Assembly: GCA_905235815.1 (NCBI GenBank)
Contig: CAJOMT010000009.1
Location: 1 to 22,517 of the forward strand
Length of the DNA: 22,517 nucleotides
Reading direction: 5' to 3'
Source: an uncultured Clostridia bacterium
Lineage (GTDB): Bacteria; Bacillota; Clostridia; Christensenellales; Borkfalkiaceae
Position 1 is the stretch's first letter. Each line of letters opens with the position of its first letter. Position numbers and translations under genes: made by a program. The notes beneath the pieces were generated by a model. It saw nothing but the letters and a program-made list of their open reading frames with translations, was not told the origin of the DNA and made no database searches. Of this stretch, positions 15,660-22,517 are shown piece by piece.

Positions 15660-16776
15660 ACTCTTGAATTTTAAAAAATACGGGTATAAGGAAAAAAGGA
15701 GCGGTGATAAATTGCTCCTTTTTTCAGTAATATTGCTCTCTCTAATAGGTCTTGTATTCGTATATTCGGCGAGTAATTATTCGTCGGAAGCAACGTACGG
15801 CAATAAATTTTACGTTGCCGAAAAGCATTTGGTCGGTTTACTTATAGGGGCGGTATGTATGATTTTCGGAGCGGTATTCGATTACCGCAAATATAAAAAG
15901 ACAGGCGTTATATTGCTCGCTCTTTCAATAGTTATGTTGCTTTTGGTATTTACGCCGCTCGGTGTGGAAAATTACGGTGCGAGAAGGTGGATAAAGTTGG
16001 CGGTAATAACCGTTCAGCCGTCAGAAATTGCGAAGATATGTTACATAATATTTTGCGCCTCATATTTTTCAAAAAATCCGGGTAGAGCAAAGAAATTTAC
16101 GGGTATTCTGCCTATAATTTTAGCAGGCGGCGCTATATGCGTATGTATAATTTTAGAGCCGAATATGTCGATAACTATGTGTTTCGGAATGTTGATGCTT
16201 GCGATTTTATTCGGCGCAGGCGTAAAAATAAAACATATGGCGTTAATTATAATACCTATCGTTTTACTCGTTCCGGTATTGATAATAATGGAGCCGTACA
16301 GACTTAACAGACTTTCCGCATTTTTAAACCCGTGGGCTTCGCCGAAGGGAGAAGGGTATCAACTCCTTCAATCCTTGTATGCGTTGGGTTCGGGAGGTTG
16401 GTTCGGAGTCGGACTCTTCAATTCGAGACAAAAGTTTAAATTTCTGCCGTTCTCCGAGAGCGATTTTATTTTGGCTGTAATAGGCGAAGAAGTCGGTTTT
16501 GTCGGGCTTGTGCTACTGTTTTCCTTGATTGTGTTTATATTTTACAGAGGAATAAGGATAGCGGCACGCTCAAACAATGCGTTCGGATATATTTTGGCAC
16601 TCGGGATAAGTTCGATATTCATAATTCAATCCCTTGTCAATATTTTGGTCGTAACGGGCAGTATACCGCCAACCGGTTTACCTTTGCCCCTCGTTTCGGC
16701 TGGAAACACCTCTCTTTCGGTGTTTATGTTCTCGTTCGGCGTATTATATAACGTATCCAAAGACTCAACTACATAA
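15652..16776 (+). CDS. ftsW: SEDS-family peptidoglycan polymerase FtsW (FtsW/SpoVE type)
   Basis: SEDS proteins polymerise lipid II into glycan strands in the membrane and work with a class B PBP, here probably the ftsI-type gene of the same operon. The 374-residue protein has about ten membrane segments, the early VYSASNYS motif and VQPSEIAKICYI. FSESDFILAVIGEEVGFVG contains the conserved acidic residue needed for polymerisation. The late motif reads TGLPLPLVSAGNTSL where most FtsW/RodA proteins have TG(I/L)xLPF(I/V)SYGGSS, so SYGG has become SAGN. ATG 15652 lies inside the end of murD, with GGAG 7 nt upstream. murG, the usual next gene, is absent. FtsW and SpoVE cannot be separated with certainty by sequence; the dcw position supports FtsW. 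Confidence 0.9.
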   Translation: MGKLLNFKKYGYKEKRSGDKLLLFSVILLSLIGLVFVYSASNYSSEATYGNKFYVAEKHLVGLLIGAVCMIFGAVFDYRKYKKTGVILLALSIVMLLLVFTPLGVENYGARRWIKLAVITVQPSEIAKICYIIFCASYFSKNPGRAKKFTGILPIILAGGAICVCIILEPNMSITMCFGMLMLAILFGAGVKIKHMALIIIPIVLLVPVLIIMEPYRLNRLSAFLNPWASPKGEGYQLLQSLYALGSGGWFGVGLFNSRQKFKFLPFSESDFILAVIGEEVGFVGLVLLFSLIVFIFYRGIRIAARSNNAFGYILALGISSIFIIQSLVNILVVTGSIPPTGLPLPLVSAGNTSLSVFMFSFGVLYNVSKDSTT

Positions 16777-16815
16777 TAACTTTTTATTCTCTCTGAACAT
16801 AAAATATAGTGTTTT

Positions 16816-16839
16816 AAGTCGGTTGGTTAATTCCGACTT
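16816..16839 (+). other. hairpin between ftsW and murA
   Basis: AAGTCGG (16816-16822) pairs with CCGACTT (16833-16839) across a 10-nt loop, followed by GTTTTAGGGAG, where GGGAG is the murA ribosome binding site. The tail is too short for a sure terminator. TATAGT at 16805-16810 could be a weak -10 but has no matching -35. The hairpin may attenuate transcription or tune murA translation. Confidence 0.4.
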
Positions 16840-16855
16840 GTTTTAGGGAGAACAA

Positions 16856-18118
16856 ATGGAAAAATTCGTAGTAAGAGGCGGCAATAAGTTGTTTGGCGAG
16901 ATTGAAATTCAATCTGCCAAAAATTCTGTTTTGCCGCTCATTGCGGCGAGTATAATATACGAAGGCAAAACATATATAGAAGATTGCCCAAAGATATACG
17001 ACGTACTCGTCATGATGAAAATTATAGAAAAACTCGGCGGTAAGGCGTATTTTGACAAGAACACTTTGGTGCTCGATACGGAAGGCGTAAACGATTGGAA
17101 TCTTCCCGAGGATATGACGAAGGAAATAAGGGCTTCGCTATTTACAGTCGGCGCATTGTTAAGTCGTTTCGGGTACGCCTCGATAAGTGCGCCGGGCGGT
17201 TGCAATATCGGAAGCAGACCGATCGATATACATATTGACTGTTTAAAAGATTTAGGTGTAAACGTTTATGAAGGCGAATCGTTTTCGTTTTCTAAAAAGA
17301 CAAATAACGGCGGCATAACGAAATTGAGATACAAAAGCGTCGGAGCGACGGAAAATGCGATAATGGCGTCTGTCAAGTCTAACGGTGTAACCGTAATAGA
17401 GAACGTCGCCAAAGAACCCGAAATCGTCGATTTGCAAAATTATTTAAACGCAATAGGCGGCAAAATAAGCGGAGCGGGCAGCGACAGGATAGTAATAGAG
17501 GGCGTTAAAAAATTCAATGGCAAAGAGGTACGGTTTAAACCGGTTAAGGATCGCATCGAAGTGGGTACTTTTATCCTTGCGGGAGCCGTTTGCGGCGGCG
17601 AATTGCGATTTAAAGGCGAAAGTTTTGAAAATTCTTCCGCTCTTATTAAAATAATTGAGCATAACGCTTGCAAAATATATAGTAAAAATGGTAAAATAGA
17701 ATGTGTAAAGTTCGATGGGCAAACGCATGGTTACGGGTTTGTGTCCGTCGATCCGTATCCGTCTTTTCCGACAGATTTACAACCGCAACTCGTTGCGGCC
17801 GCATCGTTTTCCGATGGACTGACGGTAGTCGTCGATAACGTATTCAAGAGGCGCTTCGGGTATACCGAGCAGTTGAAAAAAACGGGCGCTGACATAGCGG
17901 TATACGACAATGCTTGCGTAATAAACGGCGGCAAAAAACTTTCGTCGGCGGAAATGATTGCAGGGGATTTAAGAGGCGGAGCGGCGCTCATTATTCAAGC
18001 GCTGGGCATATGCGGCGAATCAACGATAAGCGGAGTTCGGCATATAGACAGAGGCTATGACGGCATCGAGGAAAAATTGCATTTACTCGGAGCGGATATA
18101 CATAGAATTTATTATTGA
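16856..18118 (+). CDS. murA: UDP-N-acetylglucosamine 1-carboxyvinyltransferase
   Basis: MurA catalyses the first committed step of peptidoglycan synthesis in the cytosol, moving enolpyruvate from PEP to UDP-GlcNAc. The 420-residue length is standard. Lys22/Asn23 lie in IQSAKNSVLPL. The catalytic loop is APGGCNIGSRPIDIH with Cys116, which predicts fosfomycin-type reactivity (family knowledge). FPTDLQPQ and DLRGGAALIIQAL are also present. ATG 16856 has GGGAG 5 nt upstream. It is separated from ftsW by 79 nt, the second-largest gap in the cluster apart from its borders. Firmicutes often carry two MurA paralogues; whether a second exists cannot be seen here. Confidence 0.96.
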   Translation: MEKFVVRGGNKLFGEIEIQSAKNSVLPLIAASIIYEGKTYIEDCPKIYDVLVMMKIIEKLGGKAYFDKNTLVLDTEGVNDWNLPEDMTKEIRASLFTVGALLSRFGYASISAPGGCNIGSRPIDIHIDCLKDLGVNVYEGESFSFSKKTNNGGITKLRYKSVGATENAIMASVKSNGVTVIENVAKEPEIVDLQNYLNAIGGKISGAGSDRIVIEGVKKFNGKEVRFKPVKDRIEVGTFILAGAVCGGELRFKGESFENSSALIKIIEHNACKIYSKNGKIECVKFDGQTHGYGFVSVDPYPSFPTDLQPQLVAAASFSDGLTVVVDNVFKRRFGYTEQLKKTGADIAVYDNACVINGGKKLSSAEMIAGDLRGGAALIIQALGICGESTISGVRHIDRGYDGIEEKLHLLGADIHRIYY

Positions 18119-18143
18119 TTTAATTACGAAATCGGAGAGAACA

Positions 18144-18956
18144 ATGAAACACAAAAGACTTATAATAGTTAGCACGTTTATAGTTTTTATACTCGTATTG
18201 CTACTCGATTTCGTATGGCTTTTAAAGATAAACGAAACAGAAGTTCGCTTATCTTGCGAGGAAGAAGTCAGCGAGGAATTATTTTACTCGGCGGACAATA
18301 CCTTAAAAGAACTTTCGCTCGGCAAGTCGTATTTACTTTTGAACACGGGAAAAATTGAGAAAAAACTTTCGGAGAACCCGTATATTGCGGTAGAATCCGT
18401 AAAAAAAGAGTTTCCGAACAAAGTCGTTGCGGTTATTAGCGAAAGAATTGAATATTTTTCTTTGGAATATAACGGTAAATACTATTATTTAGACAAGGAT
18501 TTCATACTGCTTAAAGTAAGTGAAAACGAAATAGACAGAGAAGTCGTACCGCTTACGATGAACAAAATTTCTCTCGATTTCGATAATTTCGAATTGGGAA
18601 AAGTAATAGATTACAATTCGAACAATTTATTCGGTAATATGGTCAAGATGTATTCGGCTGTTCCGGATAGATTCAATATGATAAAAAGCATAAGTCTGGA
18701 CGCCGAGCGAAACCGCGTCGAATTTTTCATTGCGACGGGAGTTTGTTTTGAATTCAGGTTTGCATATCTTCCGAACTATTCTTCTGATGAAGACAAGGCA
18801 AAAACCGACGTCGCTATGGTAAATTCCGTGCCCGAAGTTTACGATTACTTTACTAAACTCGGCGAAAAGGAAAAGAGTAGCGGTAAAATAATCATTTACC
18901 CGATTTCAACCGACAAGGTTAAAATTGAACATATCGAAAATGAAACGTATGCATAG
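18144..18956 (+). CDS. ftsQ: cell division protein FtsQ/DivIB
   Basis: FtsQ/DivIB is a bitopic membrane protein that forms a complex with FtsL and DivIC/FtsB and regulates septal synthesis. From ATG 18144 (GGAGA 6-7 nt upstream) the product is 270 residues: a short cytoplasmic tail, one membrane segment (about 5-27) and a POTRA-like domain (about 33-105). The POTRA pattern includes LSLGKSYLLLNTGKIEKKLSENPYIAVESVKKEFPNKVVAVISER. A less conserved FtsQ domain follows. The frame is open back into murA (18057), but that start has no ribosome binding site. The gene follows murA by 25 nt and its end overlaps or abuts the ftsA start. Confidence 0.87.
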   Translation: MKHKRLIIVSTFIVFILVLLLDFVWLLKINETEVRLSCEEEVSEELFYSADNTLKELSLGKSYLLLNTGKIEKKLSENPYIAVESVKKEFPNKVVAVISERIEYFSLEYNGKYYYLDKDFILLKVSENEIDREVVPLTMNKISLDFDNFELGKVIDYNSNNLFGNMVKMYSAVPDRFNMIKSISLDAERNRVEFFIATGVCFEFRFAYLPNYSSDEDKAKTDVAMVNSVPEVYDYFTKLGEKEKSSGKIIIYPISTDKVKIEHIENETYA

Positions 18957-20076
18957 AGGAGAAAGGGCGGCTTTGATAATAGGGTCGTCAAAGATTGAAA
19001 CTTTAATAGCGCAGAGCGGAATAAACGATACGTTCGTTTTGACCGCTAAGGCGGACAAGCCATATAGCGGTTTTTCTGAATCCCGATTTTTCGACGAGGA
19101 AGAATTAGTCGCTGTAATTACAGAGTCTTTTAATGAGATATCCGTAAGTACGAAAAAAGGCATAACGGCCGTTTACGTCGGTGTTCCGAGCGCATTTATC
19201 AAAACGGAGTGCAGGCGATATAAAGTAAAACTCGATAAAAAGAGAAAAATCAAACAAAAAGATATCGATAATCTTATCGGCGCCGGAAAAGAACGAGTTG
19301 ATTCAAACGGCAGAGAAATAATTCATTCGCTTCCCATCAATTTTTCGGTAAACGAGAAAATGGTATTGGATCCGATAGGCATTGTTTCGGAAGAACTCGG
19401 CGGTTATATATCCTATGTTTTGTGCGACGAATATTTTAGTTCCATTATTCGTAAAACATTGAAAAATTTAGGAATTTATAATGTAAAATTCGTTTCCGAG
19501 GCATACGCCGAAGGGCTCATGTTGTTAGGAGATGAAAAGGACTCGCCGTCAGTCATTATCGACGTAGGATATATTGCAACGTCCTTGACGCTTTTCTACG
19601 GCAACGGCATTGTGGCGAGCGAAGCGTACGACTTGGGCGGTGGATACATAAACGCTAATTTCGTTGAGAACTTTGATTTGGATTTAGACGAGGCGGAAAT
19701 TTTAAAGAGAAAACTAAACCTCGGTTTTACAAATTCAAAGAGCGCTGTGTACAGGATTGAAAGCGAAGGGAACGTAAAAGAGATTTCCGCAATTGAAGTA
19801 AACGATTTGACGATAGATATTTTGGACGGTATCGCCGAAGTCGCATACGATTTTTTAGAACGGAATTTAGTGAAGTTTGAAACGGAAATAAGCGTATATC
19901 TGACAGGTGGCGGAATATCGTTTATACGCGGTGCCAAAGAACATTTGTCGTCAAGGTTAGGCGTAGACGTCGAAGTTATAGCGCCTAAAATACCCGAAAA
20001 AAGTAAGCCTACGGATTCTTCGGAAGTAAGTTTGGTTGAATATATGTTGAAAATCGATGGAAAAGGAGAAATGTGA
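18949..20076 (+). CDS. ftsA: actin-like cell division protein FtsA (divergent)
   Basis: FtsA is the actin-like ATPase that normally tethers FtsZ to the membrane. The product has the whole FtsA fold. The first strand reads ALIIGSSKIETLIA, and the FtsA-specific 1C/SHS2 domain contains PINFSVNEKMVLDPIGI. The second phosphate loop is IIDVGYIATSLTLF, and the nucleotide-binding YLTGGGISFIRG is close to the C-terminus. At about 375 residues it is short, since Escherichia coli FtsA has 420 and Bacillus 440. It ends right after the actin core at LVEYMLKIDGKGEM, with no visible amphipathic membrane-targeting helix. The conserved acidic residue of the first loop (DIGSS) is isoleucine. The start is uncertain: ATG 18949 or 18940 overlap ftsQ without a ribosome binding site, while TTG 18973 is preceded by AGGAGAAAGG but would truncate the first strand. 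The stop overlaps the ftsZ start. Confidence 0.85.
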   Translation: MHRGERAALIIGSSKIETLIAQSGINDTFVLTAKADKPYSGFSESRFFDEEELVAVITESFNEISVSTKKGITAVYVGVPSAFIKTECRRYKVKLDKKRKIKQKDIDNLIGAGKERVDSNGREIIHSLPINFSVNEKMVLDPIGIVSEELGGYISYVLCDEYFSSIIRKTLKNLGIYNVKFVSEAYAEGLMLLGDEKDSPSVIIDVGYIATSLTLFYGNGIVASEAYDLGGGYINANFVENFDLDLDEAEILKRKLNLGFTNSKSAVYRIESEGNVKEISAIEVNDLTIDILDGIAEVAYDFLERNLVKFETEISVYLTGGGISFIRGAKEHLSSRLGVDVEVIAPKIPEKSKPTDSSEVSLVEYMLKIDGKGEM

Positions 20077-21281
20077 TGTTTATCGGAAATGAAGATCTGA
20101 ATATCTGTAAAATTAAAGTCGTCGGCGTCGGTGGAGCGGGCTGTAACGCAGTCAACAGAATGATAGACGACGGCATCGAGAGCGCCGAATTTGCCGCAGT
20201 AAATACGGACAAGCAAGCGCTTATGGTATCGAGAGTTTCGCCGGAGAATAAAATCGTAATAGGCGAGACGCTTACAAAAGGTCTGGGAGCGGGTTCTGAT
20301 CCCGAAGTCGGCGAAAAGGCCGCAGAGGAGACGATAGAAGCGCTCGAAAATCTCGTAGACGGAGTAGATTTGCTGTTTATTGCCGCAGGAATGGGCGGTG
20401 GTACGGGCACGGGCGCTGCGCCTATACTTGCAAAAGTCGCTAAGGAAAAGGGTTGCGTTACGGTTGCCGTAGTTACCAAGCCTTTCGGCTTTGAAGGTAA
20501 AAAGAGGGCTGAAAATGCCGTAAAGGGTATAACAAACCTCAAAAAATACGTAGATACGATAATAATTATTCCTAACGATAAACTTCTGGAAGTCCTCGAC
20601 GAAAACGTTTCTATGCTTGACGCACTCAAAGTTGCGGATTTGAATCTTCGCCAAGGTATTTGCGGCATAGCCGACCTTATTTCTACGCCGGCGCTTATAA
20701 ACCTCGATTTTGCGGACGTTAAGACCGTAATTATGGATAAGGGTCTGGCGCACATGGGCGTGGGCAGAGCAAAGGGCGAGAACAGAGTTTTAGAGGCTGT
20801 AAGAGAGGCGGTGTCGAGTCCTTTACTCGAAACGGACATCGAAGGGGCAAAGGGCGTTATCTTGAATATTACCGGCGGCAGGGATTTGTCGCTCAGACAA
20901 GTCCAGGAGGCGGCAGATCTCGTAAAGGGAGTGGTTGACGAAAGCGCCAACTTCATATTCGGCGCAAATATTTGCGACGACCTCGAAGAAACGGTTGAGA
21001 TAACTGTAATTGCCACAGGTTTTGACCAAAAGGCAAAAACGGACGCCATAGCGGATAAAATCAACGTAAAAGCGCAAGCGCCTATTGCGCCGAAGATAGA
21101 GGAAAACGATGAAGAGTCGAAAGAGGCAGAAGATAGGCGTAACCTCGAACTGTATAAATTGTTAAGCGAAAACGCCGAAGATGAACCTGAGGCAAAGGCC
21201 GAAGAAGAGCCCGAAGTCGAAGAGAAGAAAGATAAAAAAGAATTGCCACCGTTTATGAGAAAATTTTTCAAAAAGAAATAA
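20076..21281 (+). CDS. ftsZ: cell division protein FtsZ
   Basis: FtsZ is the tubulin-like GTPase that forms the Z-ring and directs septum placement. From ATG 20076 (TGATG overlap with ftsA, GGAG 7 nt upstream) it has 401 residues; GTG 20073 is in frame but too close to the ribosome binding site. The GTP-binding motifs VGGAGCNAVNRM (18-29) and GGGTGTG (107-113) are intact, as is the T7 loop NLDFADV (209-215) with its catalytic aspartates. A strongly acidic linker of about 50 residues leads to the C-terminal peptide ELPPFMRKFFKKK. This tail resembles the usual conserved peptide ((D/E)xPxFxR) followed by a basic, partly aromatic end. It is the last gene of the cluster and is followed by a strong hairpin. 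Confidence 0.97.
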   Translation: MFIGNEDLNICKIKVVGVGGAGCNAVNRMIDDGIESAEFAAVNTDKQALMVSRVSPENKIVIGETLTKGLGAGSDPEVGEKAAEETIEALENLVDGVDLLFIAAGMGGGTGTGAAPILAKVAKEKGCVTVAVVTKPFGFEGKKRAENAVKGITNLKKYVDTIIIIPNDKLLEVLDENVSMLDALKVADLNLRQGICGIADLISTPALINLDFADVKTVIMDKGLAHMGVGRAKGENRVLEAVREAVSSPLLETDIEGAKGVILNITGGRDLSLRQVQEAADLVKGVVDESANFIFGANICDDLEETVEITVIATGFDQKAKTDAIADKINVKAQAPIAPKIEENDEESKEAEDRRNLELYKLLSENAEDEPEAKAEEEPEVEEKKDKKELPPFMRKFFKKK

Positions 21282-21282
21282 G

Positions 21283-21311
21283 AAATTGCCGCTTTATTAA
21301 GCGGCAATTTT
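21283..21311 (+). terminator. terminator after ftsZ, shared with the DUF4363 gene
   Basis: AAATTGCCGCTT (21283-21294) pairs perfectly with AAGCGGCAATTT (21299-21310) across a TATT loop, starting 2 nt after the ftsZ stop. T-rich tails occur on both strands (ATTTTCATT on plus, AATTTCTTATTT on minus). It probably ends both convergent transcripts. Confidence 0.8.
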
Positions 21312-21313
21312 CA

Positions 21314-21691
21314 TTAAAAAATGTTCTCGAATTTTATTAAAAAGGTTTTAGGGATTTGCTCGAAAAGTTCTATAACTACGCTTATTTTTGCACGAGCCTC
21401 AGTAAAATCTTTATCTTTTGCGTAATATACTGCCTCCGCAACCCATAAATCAACTTCTTTTATATCGTTGTGCGGAATAAATGCGTGCAACTTTTCTTTC
21501 TTTTCGATCCAGAGTGATTGAAGACCTAAAATATCGTCTGCCGTAGCGTTTTCGTCTATGATTTTTTCATTGATAGCGGAAAAACTATCGTGAAGTTCAT
21601 TAAACGTATTTTTAAGATATATCTGCTCATAAATTGCTCCGCCGATAAGTATGGCGAAAGATACCAGTACCGTAATAAAAGATTTTACCAT
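21314..21691 (-). CDS. DUF4363 family membrane-anchored protein
   Basis: This is a 125-residue protein of the DUF4363 family, of unknown function. Residues 3-20 form a hydrophobic anchor (FITVLVSFAILIGGAIY), followed by a helical, charged domain likely outside the cytoplasm. ATG 21691 lies inside the end of the upstream DUF421 gene (7-nt ATGGTAA overlap) and has GGAGGG 6-7 nt upstream, so the two are coupled. DUF4363 genes commonly accompany DUF421 genes in spore-forming Firmicutes (family knowledge), suggesting that the two products work together at the membrane. The stop lies next to the ftsZ terminator. Confidence 0.8.
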   Translation of the reverse strand: MVKSFITVLVSFAILIGGAIYEQIYLKNTFNELHDSFSAINEKIIDENATADDILGLQSLWIEKKEKLHAFIPHNDIKEVDLWVAEAVYYAKDKDFTEARAKISVVIELFEQIPKTFLIKFENIF

Positions 21692-22368
21692 TGTATTCCC
21701 TCCGGCAACGTAATAGAAAAGGTCGTATATTTTTCATTTTGCCGTTGCATATAAACTTTTCCGTTTCCGTCGATAGTTAAAACGCCGATATTTTTAATTG
21801 CATAGCCGTGTTTTTTCGTGATTTCTTCTATATCCGAAGCCGTCATATTTATAAGCTTTAAGTTTTTTTTGATTATTTTTCCGCAGTCGATTATAAGTAG
21901 CGGAAGCGAGGAATTGCCTTCGCTATTTTGTTTTTCTTGTACTGAAAGTTTTCCGTTCGATTCGTAGATGGCATAGTCTAAACTGTCTAATGAGAAGTAA
22001 CCGGCTGAACGCATCGACTCGATCAAATCCTCTACGCCTAAATTATTGCGTTTAAGTTCGGTAAAGTCAACACCGTTTTTATTGAGTACCAATGCAGGTT
22101 TTCCGCTTATTATTCTTTTAGTTACGACGCTTAATTGTTCCAGATTCGAAAAAATCTGATGAAGAATAAAAACCGCTATGATTGCGACGATTCCGTAAAT
22201 AAGCGGCACGGACACGTCCGACATAGGTATACAAGCGAGTTCGGCTATCAATAAGGTTATTACGAATTCAAACGGTTGCATTTCGCCGATTTGCCTTTTC
22301 CCCATAAGTCGCATAAGGATAAGTAAGATTATATAGGTGACTGTTGAGCGAATAAAAATTATTATCAT
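21685..22368 (-). CDS. DUF421 (YetF/YcaP-type) membrane protein
   Basis: This is a DUF421 protein with about three N-terminal membrane segments and a cytosolic C-terminal domain. The MRLMGKRQIGEMQPFEFVI block with IAELACIPMSD following is the family signature, and GKPALVLNKNGVDFTELKRN matches the conserved soluble part. From ATG 22368 the length is 227 residues and the N-terminus aligns with YetF-type proteins. A TTG at 22404 would add 12 residues, and neither start has a clear ribosome binding site. Some Bacillus DUF421 proteins sit in the spore inner membrane and affect spore resistance (2Duf), so a spore role is possible, but this is inference. The gene overlaps the downstream DUF4363 gene by 7 nt. 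Confidence 0.85.
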   Translation of the reverse strand: MIIIFIRSTVTYIILLILMRLMGKRQIGEMQPFEFVITLLIAELACIPMSDVSVPLIYGIVAIIAVFILHQIFSNLEQLSVVTKRIISGKPALVLNKNGVDFTELKRNNLGVEDLIESMRSAGYFSLDSLDYAIYESNGKLSVQEKQNSEGNSSLPLLIIDCGKIIKKNLKLINMTASDIEEITKKHGYAIKNIGVLTIDGNGKVYMQRQNEKYTTFSITLPEGIQW

Positions 22369-22408
22369 AATTTTAATTTGTAAATTTATTAAAAAATTAT
22401 GCAATAAT

Positions 22409-22437
22409 TTGACTTTGCAAAATATATATGCTATACT
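22409..22437 (+). promoter_or_regulatory. outward-facing sigma-A promoter at the right edge
   Basis: TTGACT (22409-22414) and TATACT (22432-22437) are separated by 17 nt, with TGC before the -10 (extended -10). It closely resembles the mraZ promoter. The predicted start of transcription is near 22444, reading out of the window. Confidence 0.8.
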
Positions 22438-22443
22438 AATCGA

Positions 22444-22517
22444 AAAGCAGAGTAGTTCAAAAAGCGTTAAGTGCCGTATAACGGGATGTTGAATACGGAC
22501 GAAAAGACCTTAATTAA
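22444..22517 (+). other. start of an untranslated leader or RNA gene, truncated by the window
   Basis: The region downstream of the edge promoter has no start codon with a ribosome binding site. CCGTAT (22474-22479) can pair with ATACGG (22493-22498). The sequence AGTAGTT near 22452 followed by AAAGCGTTAA loosely recalls the start of T-box leaders. Too little is visible to assign a class. Confidence 0.3.

Noticed and set aside
19596..20753. A 385-codon open frame antisense to the end of ftsA and first half of ftsZ
   Set aside because: It spans two strongly supported genes on the other strand, and its composition (many Arg, Tyr, Phe) is typical of a reverse-frame shadow.
20009..21307. A 432-codon open frame antisense to ftsZ
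   Set aside because: It lies exactly opposite ftsZ, is extremely rich in Ser/Ala/Phe, and matches no family. It is a codon-bias shadow of the real gene.
1..22517. CRISPR arrays, insertion sequences, prophage genes, tRNA or rRNA genes
   Set aside because: No regularly spaced repeats, transposase or integrase motifs, or cloverleaf-like sequences were seen on either strand.

Overview
The window is a chromosomal segment of a low-GC, endospore-forming Firmicute, most likely an uncultivated member of class Clostridia. The evidence is a GerA-type germinant receptor operon, a germination protease gene (gpr), a meso-diaminopimelate-type MurE, AT-rich intergenic DNA with clear sigma-A promoters, and TTG/GTG starts preceded by AGGAG-type ribosome binding sites. 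The order or genus cannot be fixed from the sequence alone.

Layout. Bases 1-3123 (minus strand) hold a germinant receptor operon in the order A-B-C, with ATGA overlaps at both junctions; the C gene runs off the left edge. Upstream of it is a DUF1846/UPF0371 gene (3207-4691, minus) with its own promoter and terminator. A divergent promoter at 4811-4839 drives an alpha/beta hydrolase (5005-5853) through a leader of about 160 nt. Two hairpins separate this gene from rpsT (minus), which lies back to back with gpr. murI follows gpr.

Bases 8062-21311 are a 13 kb division and cell-wall (dcw) cluster on the plus strand: mraZ, rsmH, an ftsL-like gene, a class B PBP gene (ftsI/spoVD type), murE, mraY, murD, ftsW, murA, ftsQ/divIB, ftsA and ftsZ. 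A sigma-A promoter with a two-repeat MraZ box precedes mraZ, and a strong hairpin follows ftsZ. Most junctions overlap or are a few bases apart, so this looks like one long transcription unit. It couples lipid II precursor synthesis (MurA, MurE, MurD, MraY) to septal wall synthesis (FtsW and the PBP) and to the Z-ring (FtsZ, FtsA, FtsQ, FtsL). murF is absent from its usual place between murE and mraY, and murG from between ftsW and murA. Beyond ftsZ, a DUF421/DUF4363 membrane gene pair lies on the minus strand. At the right edge a strong outward promoter starts a transcript whose gene is outside the window.

I found no CRISPR array, insertion sequence, tRNA or rRNA, and no clearly foreign island. 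The points most worth checking are an FtsA that lacks a visible C-terminal membrane-targeting helix and a conserved acidic residue, the clean loss of murF and murG from the cluster, a GPR protease without a propeptide, a GerC-type protein without a lipobox cysteine, a duplicated ribosome binding site before the DUF1846 gene, and two long leaders. Nothing here is convincingly a wholly new system; it is a conserved core region with unusual details.
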